Below, piece by piece: positions 42,278-51,605 of a DNA stretch of 64,000 nt (its first letter is position 1; every line of letters begins with the position of its first letter). The DNA is from Leeuwenhoekiella blandensis MED217 (GTDB lineage: Bacteria; Bacteroidota; Bacteroidia; Flavobacteriales; Flavobacteriaceae), in assembly GCF_000152985.1 (NCBI RefSeq), contig NZ_CH672395.1, forward strand, positions 413,849-477,848. The letters run 5' to 3'. A program made the position numbers and the translations under genes. The notes below the pieces were generated by a model. The model did not search any database and had not been told where the DNA came from. It worked only from the letters and a program-made list of their open reading frames with translations.

Positions 42278-44977
42278 ATGAAAAACCTTTTTGTTCTTTT
42301 TTTACTCTTCAGTCTTGCTACGACTGCTCAGAGTATAAAAGTAAGCGGTGTGGTCAAAGACAGTATTGGCACTCCGCTTGAACTAGCCAATGTGATCGCT
42401 ACCCGCACCGATACCGGAGAGATGGAATCGTATGCGATCTCCAACACACAAGGGCGTTATCAATTCAACCTTCCTACAGGGGCAAAATATTCGTTGGTAG
42501 CGAGTTTTTTGGGACTGGCGCCTACTACGCAAGAACTTGATATTGCACCCGGAGCCGACGATATTTCGTTAGACTTTGTGTTGCTTCCGGCAGAAAATCA
42601 GTTGGATGATGTAGAGATCGTTTATGAAATGCCGGTCGTGGTTCGTGGCGATACCATTGTTTATAATACCGATAGTTTTACTAACGGAACCGAGCAAAAA
42701 TTGGGAGATGTTCTTAAGAAACTTCCCGGAGTTACCGTGACCGATGATGGTGAGATCGAAGTTGAAGGGCAAACCGTTTCTAAAGTAATGATCGAGGGGA
42801 AAGACTTTTTTGACGGCGATTCTAAATTGGCTACCAAAAACATTCCTGCAGATGCTTTGAAAAAGGTTGAAGTGCTTAAAAATTATAACGAAGTAGATCA
42901 AATGCGCGGTTTGGGTAATGATCAAGATAATATCGCGATCAACCTAAAGCTGAAAGAAGGTAAAAAGAATTTTTGGTTTGGGGAGTTGCAAGGCGGAATC
43001 GGAGATGGTGAACAAACGCGCTATTTGGGTAGTGCCAAATTGTTTTACTACAGCCCTAGAGGAAGCATCAACTTGATCGGGAATTCTAACAATACCGGCG
43101 ATGTGCCGTTTACCTTTAGGGATTACTTCAATTTTACCGGTGGATTCAGAAATTTCAATTCGCGTGGCGGGACTTCGTTTAATATTTCAGACAGCGGACT
43201 CGGATTTTTGGTTTCTCAAAACAATAGAGCTAACGAGATCAAAACCAATTTTGGCGCGGCAAACTTCAGTTATGAAGCTTCAGATGCGTTGGATTTAAGC
43301 GGGTTTTTACTCTTCAGTGATAATTCAACCGATTTTATTCAGCGCAGCTTACGTAACTATATTGCTACAGGTGCGACCGAGGTAAATACTCAAAACAGTA
43401 ACCAGAGTAATCAATTGGGAATGGCAAAATTCAGCGCTATTTACAAGCCTAGTGATAAGCTTCAGTTGGATTATGATGTGCTTGCAAAAAAATCTCAGCA
43501 AGAAGAAATGACCGATGCACTCTCTGTTTTTACAGATGAGAATGGCGTGACCAACAACCCGATCGACGAGAATAAAGACAACAATCCGTTCAGTTTAAAT
43601 CAAAACCTTAACGCGTATTACACGCTGAATGAGAAGAATATTTTTGCCGGTTTTGTGCAGCATTTGTATCAAAAAGAAGATCCGTTTTATCAGGCGATCG
43701 TGACGCAGCAACCTTTTGCACAGATTCTTCCTTTAAATACCGATCAGGATCGATTCAATATCAATCAGGATAAAATGATCGAGACCAATAAACTGGATAG
43801 TAAGATTGATTATTATTACGTGATTAACGACAAAAGTAACCTGAACCTAACTTTAGGAACTACCCAAAGTCGCCAGGATTTCAACTCGGCTATCTTTCAG
43901 ATTCTTGATAACGGGAATCAAAATGAGTTCACCGATGAAAGCTTGAATAACGATGTTGTCTATCGCTTTAGCGATGTGTTTTTAGGAGCACACTACAAGT
44001 TTAAAACCGGGATTTTCACCTTTACACCAGGAGTGACTTTGCACAACTACAATGTAGCTTCTGAGCAATTAGGGATTGAAACCAGCGAGAATGAGTGGAA
44101 ACTGTTACCCGATCTTTATGCGATCGCCGAGTTTAAGCAGAGCGAAAGTTTGCGCCTCAACTATCAGATGACTGCAGATTATACAGATGTCAATAATTTT
44201 GCTGAAGGTTATGTGTTTAACAACTACAATCAGATGTTTCGCGGTAACCGAAATATTGAGAATGCGATCTTTCATACCGCTCGGTTGAATTATTTCAATT
44301 TTAATATGTTCAACTTCACCAATCTAAATGGGGGCTTGAGTTACACCAAGCGTGTAGATGCGATCAAAACGAGCACCGCGATAGACCAGATCAACCAGGC
44401 TTCGTCGCCTATCAATAGCAATTTTGTAGATGAGGTGTTGAGTGCTAACGGGCGTTTTCAAAAAACCTTTAGAAAGTGGAAGGCCAACTTGAGTGCGAAT
44501 GTTTCGTACAGCGAATTGAATAACATCATCAATGCACAGCCTACTCTTTCACAAAACTTCACACAGAATTATCAAGGAAGCGTGGAAACCAATTTTAAAA
44601 ACGCACCCAATTTTGAAGTAGGTTATAACCGAAGCATCAATAATTATCAAAACGGAAACAGCGATCGCGTGTTCTACACAGACCGCCCGTTTGCCAATAT
44701 GGATGTGAAATTCTTAAACGGATTTACGTTTACTGCAGATTGGAGTTATTACAATTATCAGGACAAAGATGATACGGTGCAAAACGAATATTCCTTTTTT
44801 GAGGCCAGCTTACGCTATCAAAAACCGGAAAGTAAATGGGAATTTAGATTGGATGGAACCAACTTATTCAATGTAGATTCTTTAAATAATGACAGTTTTA
44901 ATGAAACCTTCAGTACTACTACAGAGTATTTTGTGATGCCGCGTATTGTGATGTTTTCTGTTAAGTATAATTTATAG
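42278..44977 (+). CDS. TonB-dependent-receptor-like outer-membrane beta-barrel protein
   Basis: The 899-residue protein has a signal peptide (FSLATTAQ), a CarboxypepD_reg domain (about 20-105; VSGVVKDSIGTPLELANVI), a plug-like domain (about 115-235) with GDVLKKLPGVTVTDDGEIEV and KVMIEGKDFF, and a large barrel of the OMP_b-brl_3 type ending VMPRIVMFSVKYNL, with an aromatic C-terminal pattern typical of outer-membrane barrels. No SusD partner follows. Together with the GLPGLI proteins it forms a four-gene envelope operon. Confidence 0.9.
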   Translation: MKNLFVLFLLFSLATTAQSIKVSGVVKDSIGTPLELANVIATRTDTGEMESYAISNTQGRYQFNLPTGAKYSLVASFLGLAPTTQELDIAPGADDISLDFVLLPAENQLDDVEIVYEMPVVVRGDTIVYNTDSFTNGTEQKLGDVLKKLPGVTVTDDGEIEVEGQTVSKVMIEGKDFFDGDSKLATKNIPADALKKVEVLKNYNEVDQMRGLGNDQDNIAINLKLKEGKKNFWFGELQGGIGDGEQTRYLGSAKLFYYSPRGSINLIGNSNNTGDVPFTFRDYFNFTGGFRNFNSRGGTSFNISDSGLGFLVSQNNRANEIKTNFGAANFSYEASDALDLSGFLLFSDNSTDFIQRSLRNYIATGATEVNTQNSNQSNQLGMAKFSAIYKPSDKLQLDYDVLAKKSQQEEMTDALSVFTDENGVTNNPIDENKDNNPFSLNQNLNAYYTLNEKNIFAGFVQHLYQKEDPFYQAIVTQQPFAQILPLNTDQDRFNINQDKMIETNKLDSKIDYYYVINDKSNLNLTLGTTQSRQDFNSAIFQILDNGNQNEFTDESLNNDVVYRFSDVFLGAHYKFKTGIFTFTPGVTLHNYNVASEQLGIETSENEWKLLPDLYAIAEFKQSESLRLNYQMTADYTDVNNFAEGYVFNNYNQMFRGNRNIENAIFHTARLNYFNFNMFNFTNLNGGLSYTKRVDAIKTSTAIDQINQASSPINSNFVDEVLSANGRFQKTFRKWKANLSANVSYSELNNIINAQPTLSQNFTQNYQGSVETNFKNAPNFEVGYNRSINNYQNGNSDRVFYTDRPFANMDVKFLNGFTFTADWSYYNYQDKDDTVQNEYSFFEASLRYQKPESKWEFRLDGTNLFNVDSLNNDSFNETFSTTTEYFVMPRIVMFSVKYNL

Positions 44978-45000
44978 CGGAAGCTATTTTGTTTATTGTG

Positions 45001-45039
45001 TTTAAAACAAAACCCGAAGCTGTAAGGCTTCGGGTTTTT
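45001..45039. terminator. Shared terminator after the receptor gene, copy A of a 39-bp repeat
   Basis: The perfect 10-bp stem AACCCGAAGC / GCTTCGGGTT with loop TGTAAG, flanked by A and T runs, works in both directions between convergent genes. The whole 39-bp block, including the leading TTTAAAAC, recurs at 47753-47793 with a difference of one or two A/T residues. Confidence 0.88.
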
Positions 45040-45052
45040 AGTTTAATCTTAC

Positions 45053-47635
45053 TTAAGAAGAACTCATTTCTGGCTCAGAGACGTTAACAAATTCTTGTTT
45101 GTTTTCTTGTTGATGAAGCGTTTTTACAAAAGTGTGTTTTACCCTTTCTGAAAGTGAAAAATATAAGATTACAATCAAGCCTCTTACTGCATTAACGCCT
45201 ATTTCAAGAAAAGCTTGCTGTTTAGCAGGGGCAGTAGCTAATTCTTCATTGAATTCTAAAATAAGGAGGCTGTCTATAGCAAAGAATATTATTGCAACGG
45301 TATTCATAATTATGATCATGCGTGGAGCAATACTGCGCTTCTTAAAAAAGAGAATAGCTACAAAAAGGGAGAAAACAAAATAGATAGAATTATAAAGAAC
45401 TTCCAAAACTCCAAGTATTCCATAACCCAAATTATTAGAGAATAGTAATTCCCATTCGGATGAAGTTAAATGTAGGTCCTGATTAAAAATTAAAGTACTT
45501 AGCAAAATTATTGGTGTAAGCACTATTCCTATGCCAAAAAAGGCGACCCATCCACCAATAGGTTGATGCCAGCGTTCCTTTACATTGCAGGGCACATCAT
45601 AAGTGCTAAATAGAAACCAGCATACAATAGCACTTAATAGAATTCCGAAAATTATTATTGAAATTGTTAAAGTGTACCCTGCATTGGCAACTTTTGATAA
45701 GTCTAAGGCCGAACGGTCATAGGTAAGTTGATAGTTGATTTGATTTTGAATCTTTTTATGGGCTTCAAGGTATTTTGAGACTTGATTAGGTTCTAGATAG
45801 TCTTTTTTACCCTCGTAGTTATGAATGATCTCTAAAGCAGCATTTTTATATTTTATATCATAAGAATAACTGAAACCTGGGTTGTGTATATTAAAAGATT
45901 CATTTTTAATATTCCAAGATTCTGGAAAATAGACTTTTGTCTTGTGCTCAAAATTGGCTGTTTCATTAACTAGATAAGGCATTGTACGATTTGATGTAGT
46001 CACCGGATAGAGCATATTCTCGAGAGTTGATGGATAAAAGCTCGTAGAAATAATTTGTTCGTTATCTAGTAAGGGTTGCCATAGGCTATCTATTTTGTAG
46101 TTTTCGACAACCTTAATCATATTGTTTTTACGATCGTCAAAGATTTCTACTTCTTTATTTACTTTAATATTGGGATAGAGTTTACTGTAAAATTCGGTGT
46201 AATCTTTCTGTATCGATGCCGTGCTATTCGTAGATAGATAAGGGCGCATATCATCAGCATCGCCCCCATAATAAACGGTTTCTATATCGAGTACTGCGCC
46301 GCCTCCTATTTGGTCTAGGGAGAATGTTTCGATAAGTGAGGTTTTAGGTTTTTTAGCTTTTTCTAGTTTAGTGAGGGTTGTTGTGCTTTCGTCTAATACT
46401 AAGCCATAGTAATAGTTTGGATAATAGATGGTTTGTAGATCGCCTCCTTGATCACTTATAGTAGGGTCAATATAAGCGTACTTACCTTGTTCAGTTTTGT
46501 ATTGTACTATGCAGTGATCAAATGCAAAGGGCGAAGGTAATTTTTCATCAATATTTTTTCCATAAGTGCTGTTGACTAAAATGGGATTAGCGGCTATGCC
46601 ATAGCTCTGCAATAATGTTGATAACAAAAGGGCTTTGTCTTTACAATCACCAAAACGCCGTTTGAGAACTTCAATGGGTTTACTTGGTTTAAATGAATTG
46701 AGGCCATTCTCAAACCCTAAATAACGAATATCATCCTGCACAAATCGGATTAAAGCTGTTAGGCTATCAGATCTAGTTTGAGCATCCTTAATTAAGTGAT
46801 TTGCTTCTCTTTTAATGTTAGAACGTTCTTGCGAAGAAATTTTATAAAAACTATTGTAGTGCTTTGCAACAGCCGCCCAGCTTTTAAAGGTAGATAACTC
46901 AACTGTTGCTGCAGGAAAATACCATATAGGTGTATTAGATTCATATAAAATAGCTTCAGTATTGGTTGCAGACCAGCTATATCGAGTATGATCCTTAATT
47001 TGATTGATCTTTGGCTGTGGAGCGCCATTTTTAGTTTTATAATCCAAAAAATAATCTTTGGGTTTAAAAATGGCTAAGTGAATTTGAGCAATAGGTACTG
47101 TATGTTGCAAGTAAAATGTAGTCCCAAAATTACCTTTGTGTATTGGGTTGCGGCCTATTGTGGTGTATGCATAGTCGATTATATCTCCTTCTCGTATGTC
47201 ATAGAGATGATTTATGGCAGTAACACGACCATTATAAAGGTGGCGTTCAAGATCTTCTTCCCTTTGAATAATCTTAAAGTCATCTATGATAAGCTTATTG
47301 ATGATTTTACCATTACGTATGACATTGAGCTTATGAACTATAACTCGTTGATATTCGGGATCAAACTCTATAGAGATGTCACTCATTTCTTGTATCCCTG
47401 CTTTTGCAGTGATTTTATAGGCGTATCTTTCATAATAAGCCTCTTCGCCTGCGTGATATTGATCATCGAGAAGTAGGTAATAAAACCCTGATGATTCTTG
47501 ACCGTTAGCCGTAGCAGAATAGTCTGGTGTAATAGGTGCTACCCAATCAGGTGTAGCTTTTTGATAAAAATTTTGTGCAGTAATTTGGAAAAAGGAAAGA
47601 AAAAATAAGAACCTAACAAGTAATTGTTTAAGCAT
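45053..47635 (-). CDS. DUF3857 - transglutaminase-like - DUF2569 membrane protein
   Basis: The 860-residue protein has a signal peptide (FFQITAQ), a DUF3857 domain (about 55-250), and a transglutaminase-like core with the catalytic Cys in RFGDCKDKALLL (about residue 335), His in FDHCIVQ and Asp in AYIDPT. A C-terminal part with five membrane helices (about 660-845) resembles DUF2569 (GGWVAFFGIGIVLTPII). The periplasmic domain is thus tied to the inner membrane. By eye the gene is richer in A/T than its neighbours, and near-identical terminators stand on both sides, which would fit acquisition or movement as a unit. Confidence 0.85.
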   Translation of the reverse strand: MLKQLLVRFLFFLSFFQITAQNFYQKATPDWVAPITPDYSATANGQESSGFYYLLLDDQYHAGEEAYYERYAYKITAKAGIQEMSDISIEFDPEYQRVIVHKLNVIRNGKIINKLIIDDFKIIQREEDLERHLYNGRVTAINHLYDIREGDIIDYAYTTIGRNPIHKGNFGTTFYLQHTVPIAQIHLAIFKPKDYFLDYKTKNGAPQPKINQIKDHTRYSWSATNTEAILYESNTPIWYFPAATVELSTFKSWAAVAKHYNSFYKISSQERSNIKREANHLIKDAQTRSDSLTALIRFVQDDIRYLGFENGLNSFKPSKPIEVLKRRFGDCKDKALLLSTLLQSYGIAANPILVNSTYGKNIDEKLPSPFAFDHCIVQYKTEQGKYAYIDPTISDQGGDLQTIYYPNYYYGLVLDESTTTLTKLEKAKKPKTSLIETFSLDQIGGGAVLDIETVYYGGDADDMRPYLSTNSTASIQKDYTEFYSKLYPNIKVNKEVEIFDDRKNNMIKVVENYKIDSLWQPLLDNEQIISTSFYPSTLENMLYPVTTSNRTMPYLVNETANFEHKTKVYFPESWNIKNESFNIHNPGFSYSYDIKYKNAALEIIHNYEGKKDYLEPNQVSKYLEAHKKIQNQINYQLTYDRSALDLSKVANAGYTLTISIIIFGILLSAIVCWFLFSTYDVPCNVKERWHQPIGGWVAFFGIGIVLTPIILLSTLIFNQDLHLTSSEWELLFSNNLGYGILGVLEVLYNSIYFVFSLFVAILFFKKRSIAPRMIIIMNTVAIIFFAIDSLLILEFNEELATAPAKQQAFLEIGVNAVRGLIVILYFSLSERVKHTFVKTLHQQENKQEFVNVSEPEMSSS

Positions 47636-47752
47636 AATCTAATATTGAATTAATCCTTAAATAAACGCTTTTAAGAATTAATTAACAACGTTTTTGAATT
47701 ATAATTACTGTTTGGTAATATTGAAAGTTATATTCTATAATTGCTTTTAGCA

Positions 47753-47793
47753 TTTAAAACAAAAACCCGAAGCTGTAAGGCTTCGGGTTTTTT
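47753..47793. terminator. Terminator after the small coiled protein gene, copy B of the repeat
   Basis: The stem and loop are the same as copy A (47764-47789), with a leading TTTAAAAC and five instead of four A residues before CCC. On the minus strand a T-rich tract follows the stem, as expected for the gene at 47817-48059. Confidence 0.88.
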
Positions 47794-47816
47794 AATTATT
47801 CAATTTCTTCGAATGT

Positions 47817-48059
47817 TTACGCTTGTTCGAGTTTATTCATTTTCATTTCATATTCTTCAGTCGCTTCTGCGATTTTGTCCACATTGTCTGATGCTTTTTG
47901 ATGTGCATCTTCCATCGCTTTTTCTAAATCCTTATCCGGATTTTGGAAAAGATCTGTGATTACGTGGTTAATTTTATCGATGATGCTTTCTTGGCTGTTC
48001 TTAATATCTTCCAATTTATGAAGCATCGTTTCCATTTGATCATACTTTGCTTGATCCAT
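47817..48059 (-). CDS. Small coiled-coil-like hypothetical protein
   Basis: The 80-residue soluble protein is almost entirely helical and charged, with heptad-like spacing (MDQAKYDQMETMLHKLEDI, then KDLEKAMEDAHQKASDNVDK). It has no signal peptide, no cysteine and no recognised domain. A terminator follows directly. It may be a small structural or adaptor protein; no function can be given. Confidence 0.68.
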   Translation of the reverse strand: MDQAKYDQMETMLHKLEDIKNSQESIIDKINHVITDLFQNPDKDLEKAMEDAHQKASDNVDKIAEATEEYEMKMNKLEQA

Positions 48060-48178
48060 AATTTTTGATTTTTAGTGAATACAAGGTACCGGCAAGTAGG
48101 TCTGAAAACGAGGTTTTTAACCCGATTTTAATGGAATTTTGCAGCTTTTAACGGAAAAATCCTTGATTTAAGAGTTTA

Positions 48179-49105
48179 TTAGTACCCCTTTTTAGCCTGA
48201 ACTTGATTCAATAATTGCTCCCCATTTTGCATACGCTGATAGTTTTCTGCCACTTGACCAGATACTGAAGCCGCATTGCTCATACTTGCAATATGCGGGG
48301 TGATAATAATATTTTCGGTTTGCCAAAAAGGATGTTCTTCAGGCAAAGGTTCGGTATGAAAAACATCTAGCGCAGCACCGCTTAAGTGCTCGCTGTTTAA
48401 AGCTTCGATCAAGTCATCATCTACAAGATGACCGCCGCGTGCAACATTGATGAGGTAAGCACCTTGTGGTAGTTTATTAAATAATTCTTCATTCAAGATT
48501 CCTTTGGTGTTTTCTGTTAATGGAAGCAAACACACCAGAATTTCAGATTTTGAAAGGAAAGTGTTGAGTTCATCTTCAGTATAGCTTTTTATCCCTTCAA
48601 CGTTTTTCTCTGAAGAAGACCAGCCGATTACATTAAAGCCGATTGCTTTTAGCATAGTTCCTACGGCTTGCCCTAAAGTGCCGAAGCCTAAAATTCCTGC
48701 GGTAACATCTTTCGCGCGCTTGTAATCGGTAGGTTTCCAAGTATTCTCTTGCTGTAACCGGGCGTAGGTTTTTAAATTCCTGATGTGATTGAGGCATAAC
48801 GCAGCGACAAACTCTTGCATATCGCTCGCCAGTTTCTCGTCTACCACACGGGTAAGAATGACATCTTCAGGTAGCGACTCGTCTTCAAAAAGATGATCAA
48901 CACCGGCGCCCATAGAACCGATTACTTTTAAGTTGGGATACTTGGCATAACTGCCTTTTGGTGCTTTCCAGGTAATCGCCATCGTCGCATCTTCCGGGTC
49001 CTTAATAGTTTCCGGGGTGACTACTTCAATAGTGGGATCTGCTTTTTGTAAAGCGTCTATCCAGGGTTGATACTCTTTATTATTTCTGATTAGTAAAAGT
49101 GCCAT
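48179..49105 (-). CDS. D-2-hydroxyacid dehydrogenase (glyoxylate/hydroxypyruvate reductase A-like)
   Basis: The start at ATG 49105 gives 308 residues beginning MALLLIRNNKEY. The NAD(P)-binding loop GILGFGTLGQAVG and the catalytic positions of the family (Arg in VARGGHLVDDDLIEAL, Glu in DVFHTEPLPEEHPFW, His in IITPHIASMS) are in place. It resembles the GhrA branch, which reduces glyoxylate and hydroxypyruvate. It stands alone. Confidence 0.88.
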   Translation of the reverse strand: MALLLIRNNKEYQPWIDALQKADPTIEVVTPETIKDPEDATMAITWKAPKGSYAKYPNLKVIGSMGAGVDHLFEDESLPEDVILTRVVDEKLASDMQEFVAALCLNHIRNLKTYARLQQENTWKPTDYKRAKDVTAGILGFGTLGQAVGTMLKAIGFNVIGWSSSEKNVEGIKSYTEDELNTFLSKSEILVCLLPLTENTKGILNEELFNKLPQGAYLINVARGGHLVDDDLIEALNSEHLSGAALDVFHTEPLPEEHPFWQTENIIITPHIASMSNAASVSGQVAENYQRMQNGEQLLNQVQAKKGY

Positions 49106-49201
49106 AAAATACAATTGAGCGACCAAATTAGCTATTTCGGTTATAATATGGGAACCGCTTGCGCTTTCTAACGTATTTTTAATACCATCAAAACCTCAAT
49201 T

Positions 49202-49837
49202 ATGATGTTGCTTACATTTCCCAAAAAAAGAATACTGGCTTTTAATGATGCGATCTTTTCCATCGCGATCACTTTACTTGTGCTCGATATTGAAATACCA
49301 GACACCGCAGCGATAAGAACAGATGGAATTTGGCAGGTGTTGGGTAATCTTATACCCAACTTTATAGGCTTTTTTGTGAGTTTTTTGGTTATTTCCCTGT
49401 ATTGGATTTCACATTTAAAGTTTTCTAAATACATTAAACTTTACGATAACCGGCTGCTTTGGTTGAATCTTTTACTTCTCCTATTTATCGTACTGTTACC
49501 GTTTTCTACTGCTTTTTATGTAAACAGTTTTAATGAGGATAGTGCTTTTCAAGTTTATTGTATCAACTTGATTTTTTTAGGAATATTCAATTTTTTAATG
49601 ATTCGTCACGTTGCAAAGTTGAATACCAAAATGCCTAAATTAGTAAGCAGATGGCTCAAGTTTAGGTCGCTCAATGTGAATTTGATTTGGGTGTTATCGC
49701 TGGCTTTAGCAACCGTTTTGCCTGATTTAATCTCTCGATTATTGTTTGTGCTGATTTTTGTATTTCAGTTTTGGGGAGATCGTTATTTTAAGAACAAGGG
49801 ACTGCTGAAGAAACTGCATAAAAAAAGCACCACGTGA
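49202..49837 (+). CDS. TMEM175-family (DUF1211) potassium-channel-like membrane protein
   Basis: The 211-residue protein has six hydrophobic helices, and the first carries the family signature RILAFNDAIFSIAITLLVLD, the pore-lining helix of TMEM175 channels. Bacterial members form tetramers that conduct potassium. The C-terminus is basic (KNKGLLKKLHKKS). Its stop codon lies within the loop of the downstream terminator hairpin. Confidence 0.9.
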   Translation: MMLLTFPKKRILAFNDAIFSIAITLLVLDIEIPDTAAIRTDGIWQVLGNLIPNFIGFFVSFLVISLYWISHLKFSKYIKLYDNRLLWLNLLLLLFIVLLPFSTAFYVNSFNEDSAFQVYCINLIFLGIFNFLMIRHVAKLNTKMPKLVSRWLKFRSLNVNLIWVLSLALATVLPDLISRLLFVLIFVFQFWGDRYFKNKGLLKKLHKKSTT

Positions 49838-49850
49838 TGCGGTGCTTTTT
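49822..49850. terminator. Bidirectional terminator between the TMEM175-like gene and metK
   Basis: A perfect 10-bp stem, AAAAAGCACC / GGTGCTTTTT with a 9-base loop, and A/T runs on both sides. The stop codon of the channel gene falls in the loop. Confidence 0.88.
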
Positions 49851-49866
49851 ATGAATTTAAAAATTT

Positions 49867-51120
49867 CTATAAACCGAAGGCTTCCTTAACCTGATCTACA
49901 TAATCTAGTTTTTCCCAAGTAAAGAGTTCAACCTCTTTCTCAATGCGCCCGCTATACGGACTTTCAAAAATCTTGGTAATTACTTGAGGATCTTTACCCA
50001 TGTGACCGTAGGCTGCCGTTTCTCTATAAATAGGATTGCGCAATTTCAAGCGGTCTTCAATCGCTGCAGGACGCATATCAAATAGTTCGCGCACTTTAGC
50101 TGCAATTTGCCCATTGCTCAATTCAACTTTAGAAGTTCCGTAGGTGTCAACGAATATTGAAGTAGGCTCTACCACTCCAATTGCATAAGAAACCTGAACT
50201 AAAACTTCGTCAGCAACACCGGCAGCGACAAGATTCTTAGCAATATGTCTTGATGCGTATGCCGCAGAACGGTCTACTTTACTAGGATCTTTTCCTGAAA
50301 ATGCACCACCGCCGTGAGCACCTTTTCCGCCATACGTGTCAACAATGATCTTACGTCCGGTAAGTCCGGCATCTCCGTGAGGACCACCAATTACAAACTT
50401 TCCGGTTGGGTTAATGTGGTAAATAATATCGTCATTAAAAAGCTTGGCAAGCTCCGGGTGTAGATCATTTTTCACACGCGGAATCAAAATCGAAATAATA
50501 TCTTCTTTGATCTTAGCCAGCATTTTTTCATCCTCATCAAACTCATCGTGTTGCGTAGAAACTACAATAGCAACGATTTTTTGAGGCACGTTATCATCAG
50601 AATATTCTATCGTTACCTGTGCTTTTGCATCAGGTCGTAGATAAGTGATGTCTTTATTTTCTCTGCGCAGCTTAGCCAATTCGATCATAATGCGATGCGA
50701 AATGTCAAGCGCCAACGGCATATAATTTTCCGTTTCCTTGGTCGCATAACCAAACATCATCCCTTGATCGCCGGCACCTTGCTCTTCTTTAGAAGCACGG
50801 TCAACCCCTTGATTGATATCTTGTGATTGCTCGTGAATTAATGAGATAACACCACAGCTATCACCACTAAATTGATACGCGCCTTTAGTGTAGCCAATAT
50901 CGTTGATCACGCCACGCGCAATGTTTTGCACATCGATATACGTGTCGCTTTTTACTTCTCCCGCAAGCACCACTTGCCCAGTTGTAACAAGGGTTTCGCA
51001 AGCAACTTTTGATTCAGGGTCAAAAGCTAAAAAGTTATCGAGTAAGGTATCGCTTATTTGATCTGCGATTTTATCAGGGTGCCCTTCAGACACACTTTCT
51101 GATGTAAATAAGTAAGCCAT
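49867..51120 (-). CDS. metK: S-adenosylmethionine synthetase
   Basis: The 417-residue enzyme makes SAM from methionine and ATP. Family motifs: GHPDKIADQISD, GAGDQGMMFGYA, GGPHGDAGLTGRKIIVDTYG and GGGAFSGKDPSKVDRSAAY. It diverges from the methionine fusion gene; the SAM-I riboswitch in the intergenic space is oriented away from metK, and no second copy is seen in the metK leader. Confidence 0.96.
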   Translation of the reverse strand: MAYLFTSESVSEGHPDKIADQISDTLLDNFLAFDPESKVACETLVTTGQVVLAGEVKSDTYIDVQNIARGVINDIGYTKGAYQFSGDSCGVISLIHEQSQDINQGVDRASKEEQGAGDQGMMFGYATKETENYMPLALDISHRIMIELAKLRRENKDITYLRPDAKAQVTIEYSDDNVPQKIVAIVVSTQHDEFDEDEKMLAKIKEDIISILIPRVKNDLHPELAKLFNDDIIYHINPTGKFVIGGPHGDAGLTGRKIIVDTYGGKGAHGGGAFSGKDPSKVDRSAAYASRHIAKNLVAAGVADEVLVQVSYAIGVVEPTSIFVDTYGTSKVELSNGQIAAKVRELFDMRPAAIEDRLKLRNPIYRETAAYGHMGKDPQVITKIFESPYSGRIEKEVELFTWEKLDYVDQVKEAFGL

Positions 51121-51430
51121 TTCAGCATTTTTTTATTCCCGCCAGTGGGATGAAACTTAAAAACAAAAGGGATTTGACGAATGCCTGATAAATGGTAGTA
51201 AGTACTGCCTTTAGCATTTTTTTACGCCGATGTTTCAGCATAAGAGGTTGCAATCAGTCAAATCTTTCCTCTTTTGAGATGGCAAATGTATAAATTTAGC
51301 AGCTATTACAAAACGGGTTTTGAAATCTTATGATTTTTTATGATCTGTTAAAAATTGATAGGTTTTACTTGCATATCTGTAAAACGTTTTGCAATCTTTG
51401 CGCTCACAAAGTTCAAACACGTACTGAAAT
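51121..51430. other. Intergenic region between metK and the SAM riboswitch
   Basis: About 310 bases without a gene. Next to metK there is a short GC-rich hairpin (TCCC / GGGA arms at 51136-51151). A plausible promoter for the riboswitch transcript is TTG at 51369-51371 and AATCTTTG at 51393-51400 (spacing 21, one mismatch to TAnnTTTG), which leaves a start about 20 bases ahead of the aptamer. Nothing else stands out. Confidence 0.4.
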
Positions 51431-51532
51431 GTTATCAAGAAAGGCGGAGGGAATAGACCCTATGAAGCCTTAGCAACCCTTTCTCCCGAAAGAAGGTGCT
51501 ACATTCTATCTGTTTTTGCAGAATAGATAACG
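51430..51532 (+). promoter_or_regulatory. SAM-I (S-box) riboswitch
   Basis: The aptamer shows the S-box core: GTTATC (P1 5' side, 51431-51436) paired with GATAAC (51526-51531), then AAGAAAGGCGGAGGGA with the kink-turn, GACCC-TATGAAGCC, TTAGCAACC and AAGGTGCTAC. P3 (CTTTCT...AGAAGG) and a long P4 (TTCTATCTG / CAGAATAGA) are formed. It binds S-adenosylmethionine and reduces expression of the downstream MetX-aspartokinase-homoserine dehydrogenase gene. No classical terminator is visible after it, so control may be at translation. Confidence 0.92.
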
Positions 51533-51578
51533 CAAAAGGAATTCTTCCTCACTACTTTCTTGCTTTCATTTTTCAGTT

Positions 51579-51596
51579 TTGCGGCTAAAGCCACAA
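51579..51596 (+). promoter_or_regulatory. Hairpin just before the metX-thrA start codon (possible riboswitch expression platform)
   Basis: TTGCGGCT (51579-51586) and AGCCACAA (51589-51596) form an 8-bp stem with one mismatch, ending nine bases before the ATG. It lacks a T run, so it is not a terminator; it could block ribosome entry when the aptamer is occupied. Confidence 0.35.
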
Positions 51597-51605
51597 TAGA
51601 TTATT

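Noticed and set aside
51121-51180. Second SAM riboswitch in the metK leader
   Set aside because: Only a short GC hairpin is present; none of the S-box core motifs occur on the minus strand.
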